Assembly: GCA_037783545.1 (NCBI GenBank)
Contig: JBBELK010000972.1
Coordinates: forward strand, 62,001 to 126,000
Reading direction: 5' to 3'
DNA: 64,000 nt
From: Henricia sp. BOLD:AAB3569
Lineage: Eukaryota > Echinodermata > Asteroidea > Spinulosida > Echinasteridae
Part shown: piece by piece, positions 23,115 to 34,599 of the stretch
Numbering within the stretch: the first letter of the stretch is position 1
Layout of the letters: every line of letters begins with the position of its first letter
Program-made: the position numbers and the translations under genes
Notes under the pieces: generated by a model
Database searches by the model: none
What the model was told of the DNA's origin: nothing
What the model saw: only the letters and a program-made list of their open reading frames with translations

Positions 23115-24145
23115 ATATGAATAAACCTTATCGACGTTCTCAATGCATGATGGTATTGGATGACACAATTGCCCGGCCAAATGTGCATAAACCTATGAGG
23201 CGGACACCAACTCGGCAACTTTTTTACTCATTTTCAAGAAAACCAAAAAGAGTTCAAGAATCAACCTCCCACCACTTTATCTTTGACACATATCAAACAT
23301 TCTGACAAACATGTCCCGAAACAGAAATGTTGCAAATGCGAGAAATCATTGGGGATTCCCTTCGTATCGGTAGAGTCCGAGTACCACGCTCGCAGCTCGG
23401 TATGCGCTATGCAACACACGCCGTATCGGCACGGCGTTGGACGGATTGAGTGTGCTGCATACGAGTCCGTGTACACGGACTCCCCCACCAATATAAACTT
23501 TACGGCGTTTGTTGCATAGCGCATACCGAGCTGCGAGCGTGGTACTCGGACTCTACCGATACGAAGGGAATCCCCAAAGATTTCTCGCATTTGCAACATT
23601 TCTGTTTCGGGACATGTTTGATATGTGTCAAAGATAAAGTGGTGTGAGGTTGATTCTTGAACTCTTTGGTTTTCGTGAAAATGAACAAAAAAGTTGGTAT
23701 CCGCCTCATAGGTTTACTCTCTAAATGTAAAAGAGTGAAAAACTCACTCTTCAAAAGAGTGACTCCCTTATAAAACCACTCGGAAACAGTGAAAATCACT
23801 CTAAAAAGAGTGAAATTCTGTAAAAAGAGTGGCAATCACTCCAAAAGGAGTGAAAAAAACACTCGAAGGAGGAGCCATATGGAGGACAGCTCTTTTTCGA
23901 GCTGTCCTTTATATGGCTCCTTTGTGGAGTGGTTTTTTCCACTCTTTTTGGAGTGATTGCCACTCTTTTTACAGAATTTCACTCTTTTTGGAGTGATTTT
24001 CACTGTTTCCGAGTGGTTTTATAAGGGATCACTCTTTTGAAGAGTGAGTTTTTCACTCTTTTACATTTAGAGAGTATGCATATTTGACGGGGCAATTTTG
24101 TCATCCAATCCCATAATGCATTGAGAACGTCGATAAGGTTTATTC
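23115..24145. mobile_element. Foldback element split by a later insertion
   Basis: The left arm runs from about 23115 to 23415. Its complement is found in two parts, about 23510-23716 and 24075-24145, separated by the MITE at 23717-24074. The central loop (about 23416-23509) carries ACGCCGTA/TACGGCGT. Ends are GAATAAACCTTATCGACGTT and its complement. The arms are about 95 percent alike by eye. Confidence 0.85.
23717..24074. mobile_element. MITE family F hairpin, TSD TA
   Basis: 358 bases, almost a perfect hairpin, starting CTCTCTAAATGTAAAAGAGT and ending with its complement. It is flanked by TA at 23715-23716 and 24075-24076. The loop holds GGAGCCATATGGAGGACAGC and its partner. Internal GAGTG/CACTC motifs are frequent. 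The uninterrupted left arm of the host foldback shows the pre-insertion sequence, so the TA duplication is firmly supported. TA duplication and TIRs suggest a Tc1/mariner-type MITE. Confidence 0.9.
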
Positions 24146-25515
24146 CGTGCTCAGTTACAAAATGAAATGTTTGGTTCTTTCGCCGCATTGAGAACGAATT
24201 GTTGTGTTCTTATATCTCTTTTCATCACAGGAATTTGGACAGAACAAAATATTCCCTTTTCACCCTAAGAGAATATATACGAGCACGCGAAATGTACATC
24301 GTTTAACCGTAAAAGCGGTTGAAATAATTTAATATATATATTATGAAATAAGCTGATTATCTGAAACGTTTTATCTATTATTCGTGGGCGCCCAAAGAAG
24401 TAAATATGGCACCCGCTTTATAGATGTTAAGAGTGGACTCGGTGTGGAGAGAAACTGATATATAGGATTGATTCGTTTGTATTTAAATCGTTTACGTTTG
24501 GCTTTAATATTAAAAAGAAAACAAATAGAACTCAACACGTACACTATCTGGTATGCAAGAGCTGTCTTTTATAAAAACGACTCTCTCCCCCACCCTCTCT
24601 CAGGTAGATGTTCTTGGGATGAAATTGGTTGTCACAATGCTGGCATTTGTGCGATTCCACGCGGACTTGGGTCACAATATTGCTGGTGTTCCTGCATGTA
24701 GGCCTATTTTTTTTAAAAATCCGGCCGCTTTTGGGACTGATAAAGTTTCACAATTTGCATCGTCTGTAAATATCATTGCGGTGATGATGTATAATATATT
24801 TCAAGTTGTTATTGTCTATAATTAAAAGAAAAGATACTTCGTTTTCTCTTTGTATGTAATTTGTAAGATCAAATGCCCCTCAAAAGGCTACGGGAAAATG
24901 GTTTGGGGACGGTTACCGTCTACCGGGTGGAGATAGGAGGTTCTCGTTAGATAATTTTATAATCAGTTGGGCTATAAATTTATCATCAGAATGAAAGGAG
25001 AGCTATAGACGAATGATTGACGGGGCAACAATGGTAAATAGATCTTATTATTAAGAGCACCCTTTTTATTTCAAACTTAACGCTAATGGCATATAAGGAA
25101 GGCGATACCCAAGAAATAAAGGTTTGGGTTGGAATGATGCCCGCATGCATTTTATGTTTTCTTTGTTTGGGACATCAACCTAAAATCATGATGCATAGTT
25201 TCTTAGTAATCGATAGAAATCGGCATCCCTCTGTACCCAGACAGATAGAAATCGGCATTCCTTTATGTCCAGGCGGTTTTTAACTTCTAACGTCGGCGAT
25301 GTTACCGATCTTTTGTGAGGCCGACGTCAATAACGTAACGAGAGTATGTGACTATACATTGAGAACGCCATCGTGATTACTGAAGCGTTTTGAGAGCATC
25401 TGATCTGATTAATCCGAGCTTTTTTGTGGCATTGTTGATGTAACAAGTCGCAGCAATCCTAGGTTCCAAAAGTCATTTTTAAGTTTCCTTAAGTTTTTTC
25501 GATCTTCAAGTCAGC
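24146..25515. other. Mostly AT-rich, no gene recognised
   Basis: Only a weak cysteine-rich frame (about 24600-24702) attracts attention; it is treated as unsupported. The last 130 bases may hold the promoter and 5' leader of the BEN gene, but no TATA box can be assigned. Confidence 0.4.
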
Positions 25516-27710
25516 ATGGCAGAGACCCGTGGTGTCGTGAGAATTTCGTGGCTAACCCCAATACGATTTCGTGGGATTGTTGAGGAAGTCAGCAGAAGCC
25601 GGGTCAAGGTGAAAGGCCGGCTACAGCGAAGAGCAGTGGTGCCGGTAACCTACAAGTCCAGCACTTTCAAGGCCCGTGTTCTTGAAGTTAGACGTAAGTT
25701 AATTATATCTTAATCTTCTTTATTAATAATTGATCGGCTCCATACAGGAACATCACTCAATATGTGTCATATCAAGGGGGATCATGTTAGCACTTGCTAT
25801 CTAACTCTCTTCTAAAAGAGGATGAATCCTTAAGTGAGGTGATATTGTAAATATAATTACACCAAGCATATAAAAGAGTACCAGCAACATATCCTTCATT
25901 TACATTACACATATATAGTGCAAAAACATTGTTCGTGCCAAACCAGGCCGGGCAAGCTCTATAGGAATCTAGGTTTCCCTGGATTCTGGTAGGAACCACC
26001 TTACATGAACAAGTATGTTTAAAGAAACACCCACGTGAGTTTTACTGTCGGATAATCGCTTGCGTGATACACGCAATGGCGTACAGGGCTTTACAGTCAC
26101 TTTGCCCCCAAAACCACATCACGCTCAACTTTTAAGGCCTCAAAAGGCGGCGAAAATGGCGCTGCAATAATTGTGCAAACTAGCGATGCAGAGATTTCGT
26201 CCCCACATTTCACCCATAATGCACCGGGTGAACATAATTGCGTGACGACATCTTGTCATAGGTCTATTGGAGATAAGGCTTTTATTGAAACGAGCTTCAC
26301 GTGTAAAGTACGATACAAATGTAATCATTCTCTTTTTTATACAATTTCATTGCAGCTGACAAGCGAATCCGACCAAATTTGGAATCTGATGACGAGCCTA
26401 AGTGCAAATTAGCCAGACCATCTTCATCCAACCCGAGTCCTAGTGGACCGTTTGGGAGTAGATTCTACAAGGGTGGCCGATCAGCTGATGGCCACAAATC
26501 GGATCAGCAGATTAATAGAGTCTCCTCTCCGCCAGCCAGCCCCCCGCCACCCCCTCCATCTCCATTACCGGCACTGCCCCCAGCCCCATCAGCTGATGAC
26601 CACCCCTCAGATCAACAGATAATTCCAGACTCCTCTCCGCCAGCCACCCCCCGCCACCCCCTCCATCTCCATTACCGGTACTACCCCCAGCCCCATCAGC
26701 TGATGACCACCCCTCAGATCAACAGATAATTCCAGACTCCTCTCCGCCAGCCAGCCCCCCGCCACCCCCTCCATCTCCATTACCGGCACTGCTCCCAGCC
26801 CAATCAGCTGATGACCACCCCTCAGATCAACAGATAATTCCAGACTCCTCTCCGCCAGCCAGCCCCCCGCCACCCCCTCCATCTCAGTTACCGGTACTTA
26901 ATTCCCCCAGCCCCATCAGCTGATGACCACCCCTCAGATCAACAGATAATTCCAGACTCCTCTCCGCCAGCCAGCCCCCCGCCACCCCCTCCCTCTCCAA
27001 CACTGCCGTCAATTAGATCTTCATCCCCTAAACCCAGGTCTATTTCTCCATCGTCCCCACCACCATTACCTACTTTGGACATATCTGAGCTGTCAGCTTT
27101 TCTATCCACGCCTTTTTGTCCTCCAGACAGGCCAGAAATGTTGGAAGTAAACCAACGTCTTAATGTAATCGACGAGAAACAAGACAGGATCCTCCATTTC
27201 CTGGACACACTGATGGTCAATGTTAACACTTTGGCTAAGGTAGTTGCAGATTTGGTGCAGGGGAAAGACACGGCGTCGAGACAGCCTTTGCCCCTGAGGC
27301 AGACCGACTTTTACGTAACAATTGGCGATGAGAAAAATCCGTTCGATATGCCACGGAAGGACTTTGAAGAGTGCTTCTTCAAAGCTACAAGTGGTCAGGC
27401 ACTTGTGCTCAAGTTAATGTCTGCAGTTTTCTCGGATGAAGAATTGGCTAACAAAAGCTTTAACGGAGGGTTGTGTGGTAAACCTGGGGGTGGCCATGTT
27501 GTAAAAGATGCTCTGACAAGAACCACCCGATTCCAAGCAATACTTGCACAAGCCGAGAGGGAATATCCTGGAACGACATCACCTGTAATGTTGCAAGTTT
27601 GCCACAAAGAAGCCCCAAACCAATATTTGAACTCTAAACAAGGATTGTTCTTAAGTTATTTACCCCTGATTTTCTGCACTGTAATGGATAAACTGCTTCT
27701 GAATGTTTAG
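25516..27710 (+). CDS. BEN-domain protein, two exons, frame disturbed in a proline-rich repeat
   Basis: Exon 1 (25516-25693) starts at an ATG in good context and encodes a basic 59-residue module (MAETRGVVRISWL...RVLEVR). Exon 2 (26356-27710) joins in phase (donor GTAAGT, acceptor TTGCAG). It encodes KRIRPNLESDDEPK, then five tandem copies of a unit with ADDHPSDQQIIPDSSPP and a poly-Pro run, then a coiled segment (LEVNQRLNVIDEKQDRIL) and a C-terminal BEN domain (about 27330-27620: VLKLMSAVFSDEELANKSF, ALTRTTRFQAIL). BEN domains bind DNA or chromatin proteins, so a nuclear role is likely. The repeat loses one base in its second copy (near 26643) and gains four in the last (near 26900). The frame is therefore lost between them and regained for the BEN part. 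It may be a pseudogene, an assembly error in the repeat, or a spliced-out stretch. Confidence 0.72.
26520..26995 (+). repeat. Proline-rich tandem repeat in BEN gene exon 2
   Basis: Five units of roughly 105-115 bases share GCCCCATCAGCTGATGACCA and CCTCCATCTCCATTACCGG. Copies differ at few positions, so the array expanded recently. Unequal exchange here explains the frame changes in the gene. Confidence 0.85.
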
Positions 27711-28554
27711 ACTTACATGGATTTACTGGGTACCCTAGCAACTTGTGTCACATGTAGTACATGTAGTATTTTGTTTGATACACTATATAACAATTACAGT
27801 CTTAACATCGCTAATGAGAACACTTATTACAACATTACGGTTAAAAATAAGATTCCCATTAAACTTGTTTATTGTTTTAATGATAAGACGAGCTGGTATT
27901 AATTTTAATATGGTTTTCATTGCATTTTCTTGCCGATGATGTATTTTTCAGTGCAAACTTTCTATTTTTGTGTATATTGTAATTTGCTAATGTTTATAAT
28001 AACTTCACCTTCCTTTTGATTAAAACAAAATTTATACTCCATTTTTTTCCATCTAATAGTAATGATAATATATTCATCCACAAATAATATACATGTACTT
28101 TTATAAGCTGCTAGTTTAACAATATATATATTGTTTGTTTACCAATGTATTGGTGTGGTTCCGACTGAATACAATTACAGCAAATTATTATAAAACATTG
28201 TGTGGGCTATTTACTTATTTTAAAACTCCAGTTACCAAGCGCGTGTACCAATGTACGAATTTGGCCTCAAGCGCGCATTGACGACATTATCATGAAAGTG
28301 ATGCCATGATTGCGTACATTTCCAAGTGTTTTCTTAATTTGCTCACTCCTAAATTGGGTTATTCCATTTTAAAGATAAACATACCGACTTCTCAATTCTT
28401 ACCCGGAAATATTGCCTGGAAATAAAACATACGAAAAGTGAAAACTCCATTCAACCGTGGATTCAACTGTTTTTTAGCAACACAACTTTGCTGAACAGCG
28501 TGTTATGTAAATTGGCCCCTGGGCTTCGCCGTTCTAAATATACATCATAGAGCA
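27711..28554. other. AT-rich 3' flank of the BEN gene with a family B remnant
   Basis: No exon seen. The remnant of palindromic MITE family B at 28236-28292 keeps ACGAATTTGGCCTCAAGCGC and CGCATTGACGA. Possible 3' UTR of the BEN gene occupies the first part. Confidence 0.5.
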
Positions 28555-28680
28555 AGTTCGATCAAGCGACTATAGTTCACTAGAGTCCCTCAAACGACGG
28601 ATAATGTTCGTTGTTCGAGGGACTCTAGTCGACTATAGTCAACTATAGTCGCTTGATCGAACCTGCTCCATACATGTACG
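28555..28680. mobile_element. Hairpin MITE
   Basis: Inverted arms GAGCAAGTTCGATCAAGCGA and complement, with inner arms TAGAGTCCCTCAAACGACGG. A diverged relative with the same TTCGATC and GTCGTTCGAGGGAC motifs lies at about 28870-28975. Confidence 0.7.
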
Positions 28681-28754
28681 TCCAGCTGGTACCCGGCTTG
28701 CAATTGATATTAAAGTGCACAGAAGCACTGTGAATCAAATATGGTATAGCGCGC

Positions 28755-28865
28755 GTGAACCAGTGGTTCGCCACTGGTCACCGTGATTTTGTGCACGCGT
28801 CTATGGAAGGCCGGGTACCTGTTGTTGGCGAACGTTGTATACGTTTGCAATATTCGCTGCATCAA
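28755..28865. mobile_element. MITE family E fragment
   Basis: Shares CGCCACTGGT, GTGCACGCGTCTATG and GGCCGGGTACC with 19484-19626 in the same order, but lacks the GGGCTGCGTTCC tips. Confidence 0.55.
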
Positions 28866-28975
28866 TAACATGAGCGAGTAGATCAAGCGAGTATAATAGT
28901 CGACTAGATCACTCGAACGGAAATTACCCGTCGTTCGAGGGACGCTAGTCGCTCGATCGAACTTGGCCATGGGTA

Positions 28976-30130
28976 CCAGTGAGCAGCACAACGTGTGTTA
29001 AAATCGCCACACACGACTTGTTCGATCGGTTGACGAAAGTGTTCGGTTGTTCGAAAGAATACTGCCAACTAGCCATGGTGTAAACAACTTGGGCAGCGCG
29101 CTCGTCGATATAATTATAGGCCTACTCATTTACCGCGCTATTTTCCTGATTTATTTTAGGGAAGTGGAGTTTCCGCCGTTTAAGTGTATCTATGACTTCT
29201 TGATCACAATTATTACAGGTGTCTCGAAGTTTTAGTTTGTATATTTTGTCATGACACATCCATCATGTCTGAACTTGAGCGGGTTCGGCATTGTGGGTAA
29301 TTTCAAAATTCGTGAGTGATAATACGAACTGTAAGCAGTCGGCGCCACAGAAGAGGCCTATCTTACGTTTTCTGTCTTTTTCTTAGTTGTAACTTGACAC
29401 GAGTGACGTTTAATATAAGAATCTCATTTTGGAATCTCATTTCTCATTTTATGCAATGGAAAGTTGAGGTTTCAAAAGCGTTTCTGGCGGATAGAGATCA
29501 GTAAGGGCCTTGAAACGTACAGTAATGTGAAACAAGTAATTATGCTTATGATTTGGGATACGCTGGTGTGATCTCCGACTTGTAAATTATTTCGGTTTGT
29601 TATGCCACGGATATTGTTTTCCTTTCTCCATGGTTGTCATGGTTATGCACACATGGTGGAAAAACAATGGATCTTTTGACCGGCTTTTTAAATTCCACCT
29701 GTGCATTTCAGGGCATGACGTGTAATTCCGACTATTTTAAATGAAATTAACTTCTCTCTTCTACACTTTTTTTGTGGCATATGTGTTAGCTAGTTGTGTA
29801 GCAGACAGCATGGAACTCCCAACATTGTCTCCATGGAAACCGAGTCGGGCTTATACAGAAATATTACGCCCTCTACCTTAAACCAGGACTCCTCTTCTCG
29901 TCTCCACGTCGGTTGGTTCCCGAACCTGCTTGGTTCCCGTAAATATTTTGATTTTTGATGGTTACCACAAATAGGAATGTTTGGAAGAAAAAATCCATAC
30001 ACACTTGCTGCTGAGGCAATGGGGTATATTTTAATAAATTTTACAAAATGAAATTTTCCCTTTGCTTATAAAAATCACAGAATTGTTTTCTCCAAAACAC
30101 AGCTACGCAAGTACACATGTTTTTGTCGGG
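28976..30130. other. No gene recognised
   Basis: Short frames only (29047-29235 hydrophobic, 29790-30002). None has a domain or clear splice signals. Confidence 0.45.
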
Positions 30131-30212
30131 GTGAAACTTGTTCAGCATTTCCACAGCGGTTTGGGACAAAGATTTTTTTCTGCGGAAACGCAGAACAGGT
30201 TTCACCCCTGTT
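30131..30212. mobile_element. MITE family G hairpin, copy 1
   Basis: Arms GGGTGAAACTTGTTCAGC and the complementary GCAGAACAGGTTTCACCC enclose a TTTGGGACAAAGA middle. The second copy is at 31813-31909. The two lie on either side of part of the DDE-like relic but are separate small insertions. Confidence 0.7.
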
Positions 30213-31812
30213 TTGTTAGGTGAATGGTGGGATTATTTGCTGAGCTTTGCCTCATTGAATATTCCTATTAGGCTACTACGTGTCAACAAAAGTCCAACTT
30301 TTTCATTTTTAAATCAAAAGTATGAGTAGACATGTTTTTTGACACGTAGTACTATTGAATGAATCAAATTAAATGTTTTTACAACATTCCCCATCCCATG
30401 TCTCGATGCTACTAATTTATCCTTTATAATAATAAACACATATGAGACGATCATTTCACTTTTACATGTATTTATTTTGCCAAGAGGAAAGCAGCATTGA
30501 ACTGAAAATAAACTAAATTTACTATTTTGGACACGGCAAAAGGACCTTTTTTATATTCATTAAAAACAACATCGGTGATTCGTTTTATGATAGCCTTGAA
30601 TATTGAATATACATGTATATGAAATAAGGACAAATGATATACTGTAGTATCAAAAATCACACGGCATGTAACTCGTGTACTTATTGTATATGTTCCTATT
30701 TTGCACAGGTGACCTTTTGCCGCGGGTGAAAAATCCTGCGATGATCCTTCTTGTTCGTCTCGGATGTGTACAAAAACTTGCAGATTAGGCATCTCCCAAG
30801 ACCTTTGTTTTGAATACGTGGCATGTGTACGTCTGGCAAAGCCTGTGGTTGCTGAAGTGCCTTAATGAAAGACGTAAAGTGACCAGGGTGGTTTGTTGAT
30901 GGTACTGGTGATGGGAAGTTTCGATAAAACCTGACTGCTTCTGCATCTTTGGGTGGGTTCTGGAGACAGTGTTGGCACATTTCAGGTGCTGGACACTTAG
31001 AATAAATTACCATGCCCATACGACGATCTATGTGAGCTTTGAAGAACGCCAAGTCAGCATGAACATCCTTCTCTTGCACAATGTCCTTGTAGGGCCCGGT
31101 TAGAAGACGGTGAAGGCGGTTGTATTCCTCATCACTGTAAGGGTGTGGCTTTTCTCCGCTTGGCTTGTGGCTTACTTGGATCGGGACGTTGCTATACCTG
31201 AGGTCTTGCCAATATTTCTCTATTAGTTACCAAAGCTGCGTCAAAAACCTCGGCTTCTGCTTTTCGCAAAGCTTCTCCTCGCAAGTTTTGTTGTGTTGGT
31301 GAGAGTTTACCAGGTAGATGGTCAGGTAGATAAACGGATGTAGCCGCGTTTGTCAAGACACCCCATACGTGTTCGATTGGGTTTCTTGCCGAAAACCCCG
31401 GACAAAAAGCTGTCGCCAGAAGTACATCTAGATCGAGATCCCGGAACATCTTCATAAAAAAACATTCATTTGTTAGGTGGTTCACATTGAAATCTGCGCC
31501 CCCATCAGAAAGAATGGTGATGCATGATTTCCCACTACGCTGGATTAGTGGGGTCATATCGTTGCAGTGGCTGGCTATTGATGTCTTTGTGTGTGGCCCT
31601 CTGTTTATGACGTGGACTGCACTGCACGCAGGAAGGCTGGTAATGGTTAAAAAAATAAATAAAGATGTAAATCGCCATAGACTACTAAAGTGAAAACGTC
31701 ACCCTTTGTGTGTTGTCATGGTTATTGGGTCTATACTAAAACCAGTAAACTGGTTTCCTGCGCTTTACTAATGAACCAGCGAATCTTTAGACCCAATTGA
31801 CGTCACACTCAG

Positions 31813-31909
31813 GGGTGAAACCTGTTCTGCGTTTCCGCAATAAGTCTCTGTCCCAAACCGCTGAGACAAAGACTTTTCCGCGGAAATGCAGAACAAGTTT
31901 CATCCCTGC
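31813..31909. mobile_element. MITE family G hairpin, copy 2
   Basis: AGGGGTGAAACCTGTTCTGC and its inverted partner surround a GTCTCTGTCCCAAACCGCTG middle. It lies in an intron-like gap of the DDE relic. Confidence 0.7.
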
Positions 31910-32213
31910 ACGCTTTAGTAGTCCAAAATCCGCTTTTAATTAATACATTATCCTCATGTTCGTCTCGCTACTATTATTGTTTTTGTTTTTTAAAGAACTA
32001 TTCAAACCCCAAGAAACAATGCTTCAAAACAGGTGCAACTCAAACGCTATGGTCATGAAAAGAAAAAGTATGACTTTGACGGCACCATTTTCATTTGGTC
32101 ATATTATTAAATGCACAAGTTGCACTTGTTGAGTGAGCACATTATCGGGTTGATCCCTTTACAGTGCATTTCGTGTTTGCTGATTTGGTATCTATAGGTT
32201 AATACATTTTGTG

Positions 32214-32352
32214 AGGCACAGGATCGTCGTCAATGCGCGCGCGCCAATTTCGTGCCACGAAATACGCAGCTCCATGACTTTGCTATACGGAGCTGCGTAT
32301 TTCGTGGCACGAATTTGGCGCGCGCGCATTGCCGACGAGCCTGTGCCTTTAA
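32214..32352. mobile_element. Palindromic MITE family B, copy 4
   Basis: A nearly complete hairpin from GGCACAGGATCGTCGTCAAT to GACGAGCCTGTGCCTTTAA, with GGAGCTGCGTATTTCGTGGC arms. It is inserted between conserved segments of the DDE-like gene. Confidence 0.8.
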
Positions 32353-34049
32353 TGTATTGTGCCACAGCAAAGTGTGCCCTCCGCCTCTCAAGATAAAGCT
32401 TCATATCTTTTTGTGGCTGGACTCATCGATAACTTGGTCTTCCCAGCTTGTCTGTTGTAAGCTTAGTTGATGATTGGGACATTTCCATGTAGCCGGCCGG
32501 GGTGATGAGGTAGCCTGGTGTGGGGAAGTCGTGGTCGTAAAGGTTAGGTGCGTCGCCAGTTGGAAATATTTTTTGGATTGTGCAGCGCCTGTCCACAGCT
32601 GGGGTGACGGAACTGACTCGAAGCTTGTTCTTGTTGTCCACAGAAAACATCACGGATGCATCCTGGAACTTAGTACAGCTTTGCCTGGCGTATTTTACTC
32701 GGGCAGAGTAATAATGGTCGTTGACATTCTCTTTTCGGTTGTCGTTCCGTTTTGGCGGCACTTTTGCGTCTATGAAGCTGGTATAGGCTTTAGACGCCTT
32801 GCGCTGGAGTGTAGGTGGACGCATCCATCGATGAATTGTGTTGGTGCCTGCGAAGTCGGAATGCAAAAATTAAAAGTGAATAGGTTAATATTTTTAATAA
32901 ATATTTTAACTTAAACCGGTGCAAAAAAAGTATTATTGGATTGTCAGGGTATTATACAAGTCTGTCCCGTGTCTAGTCTGCAGCATGCCGCGTACAGCGT
33001 TTTTCACAGGGTTGCCGATGTCTGAAGTACAAAGTTTGATATTTTCTTGTTAAAATTTCGTTCAGAGGAAAACAATTGAATTTGCTGAGAACCAAGCACG
33101 AACTTTAATGTTTAACAAAAAACAATTTAAAATAAATGTTTAGTTACAATTCCCTGAAAACTAAGTTCCTTGAAGTGAATATGAAAAGGGTATTAAGCCA
33201 ATGTGATTTCTGTTATTTTATTTCCTTTTTCTTTATATATATGTGTTTTGCCTTCACTTTATTCACTATGTGTTATGCGTTGCCATGCTTTACCGGGAAC
33301 TAAATTCCATTTAAAAAAAAGATGTATTGACAGTGATATGTGATTTGTAAATAAGGTCCGATATTCACTCAAGCCTCCGTTGTACTCGGAAAGCTGTGGT
33401 GTTGCTTTTAGCAAGTGGTCCCGTATCATCGGCAGTGTGGCTCCGCATCTACCAGTTGTATTGTCTCGACGCCTGTGGGCTTCGAAGCCATTGTCCTCGA
33501 CGAACTTTCTGGCTGTGTCGACGATGCCAGGAAACATGTCAGATATGGCCGCCCTGCCCGGTTTCCGTCTCTTCGTAGGTGTCAACTTGGTATGCTGTCG
33601 CTTCTTCCCCGGGCGCTTGTTTTCCTTATCTATACATTGTAAAAGAAGTACACGTACGTTCACCATGATAAAACAGTCCTCATGTGGAGGGAAAAACAAG
33701 TCCTCATATTTTGAATACTACATGTAGTACTAAAGTTTTTGTTGGTATAATCGGACAATGTTATTCGAACACATTCGCTGGGAAAAGTACTTGCAGCCTA
33801 ACGTTTATTTTGTATCCAGACAATGTTTTTTTTCAACACATTTGATGGAAAAAATTTGCGTAGGCCTACTTTAAATTTTAGCCAGAGCCAACGCATCCAT
33901 GTTATGCTATAAGGAATAAAAGTAAATGTACTCATAGGGAGCAAGAAAACATCATGCACGTAGGTATAACAATTATTATAGTAATTGTGCCTCAATTTCT
34001 CAGAGTATTGGACCTCTTAAAATAATTCTTGTGGCGTAAATAAAAATCA

Positions 34050-34168
34050 GCAGCCGATTTCACGAAACTTTACGCAATTGCGCAAGTCCACTTACGCCAT
34101 AAATTATTGCGCAAGTAATGGCGTAAGTGGACTTGCGCAATTGCGTAAGGTTATGTTAAATCGGCTGC
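34050..34168. mobile_element. MITE family H, copy 1
   Basis: Tips GCAGCCGATTTCACGAAAC and GTTAAATCGGCTGC. The inner part is an extended palindrome of TTGCGCAAGTCCACTTACGC. It sits in intron 1 of the DDE-like gene. Other copies are at 42259-42422 and 44934-45100. Confidence 0.8.
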
Positions 34169-34599
34169 AGGTTTACTCATTTTGTTTTAGGTATTAATTT
34201 TTTCGAGTTACCTTGAAATCCCTCCCTTTGACGCGAAAGTTGGACTAAACGAGCAACTTCTGGAAGTAGTTTTGTGTCATCATCGTTGGAAGCCATACTT
34301 GCATCTGCAGCAGAACGCGAACGTTTTGGACTAGTACCGTATTACATCGATTTGATATATTAAAGCGTCCTGCAACGCGGCTATTGTTGGGCGATGAGCG
34401 TGACGGGCGGAGGAGCAATGGTGATGACTGAACAAAGGATGTAGTGGCAACTGCTGGCTGAATGCAGTTGCAGCTTAAAACTTCTTGGAAATGAATTGTG
34501 CACCTCCGGATTTAATCGATTTCGTACCTGCCCATTTATTTTATTGTGGGCTGGTTTCTTCATTTATGTCTACTGGGTTTAATGCTACATGTACATGGG

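Larger units (their letters stand above)
30696..34296 (-). pseudogene. DDE-transposase-like multi-exon gene, decayed
   Basis: Exon 1 (34212-34296, MASNDDDTKLLPEVARLVQL), exon 2 (33369-33629, ENKRPGKKRQHTK, then RKFVEDNGFEAHRRRDN) and exon 3 (about 32470-32847, TNTIHRWMRPPTLQRKASKA, TSFIDAKVPPKRNDN) join in consistent phases. A later exon (31192-31636) has TILSDGGADFN and NPIEHVWGVLTNA, which I read as the second Asp and the Glu of a DDE domain. The last part to 30696 ends in a C2H2-like finger (CLICKF...KKDHRRIFH). A one-base frame change separates the DDE exon from the last part near 31215, and the link between exon 3 and the DDE exon is unclear, with a family B MITE (32214-32352) in the gap. 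It resembles a multicopy transposase-like family of marine invertebrates. I cannot name the superfamily with confidence (IS630-related or Zator-like is possible). Confidence 0.6.

Noticed and set aside
24600-24702. Cysteine-rich frame resembling an EGF-like exon (CHNAGICAIP)
   Set aside because: Only one weak module, no partner exons, ends in a stop after CSCM; chance is likely.
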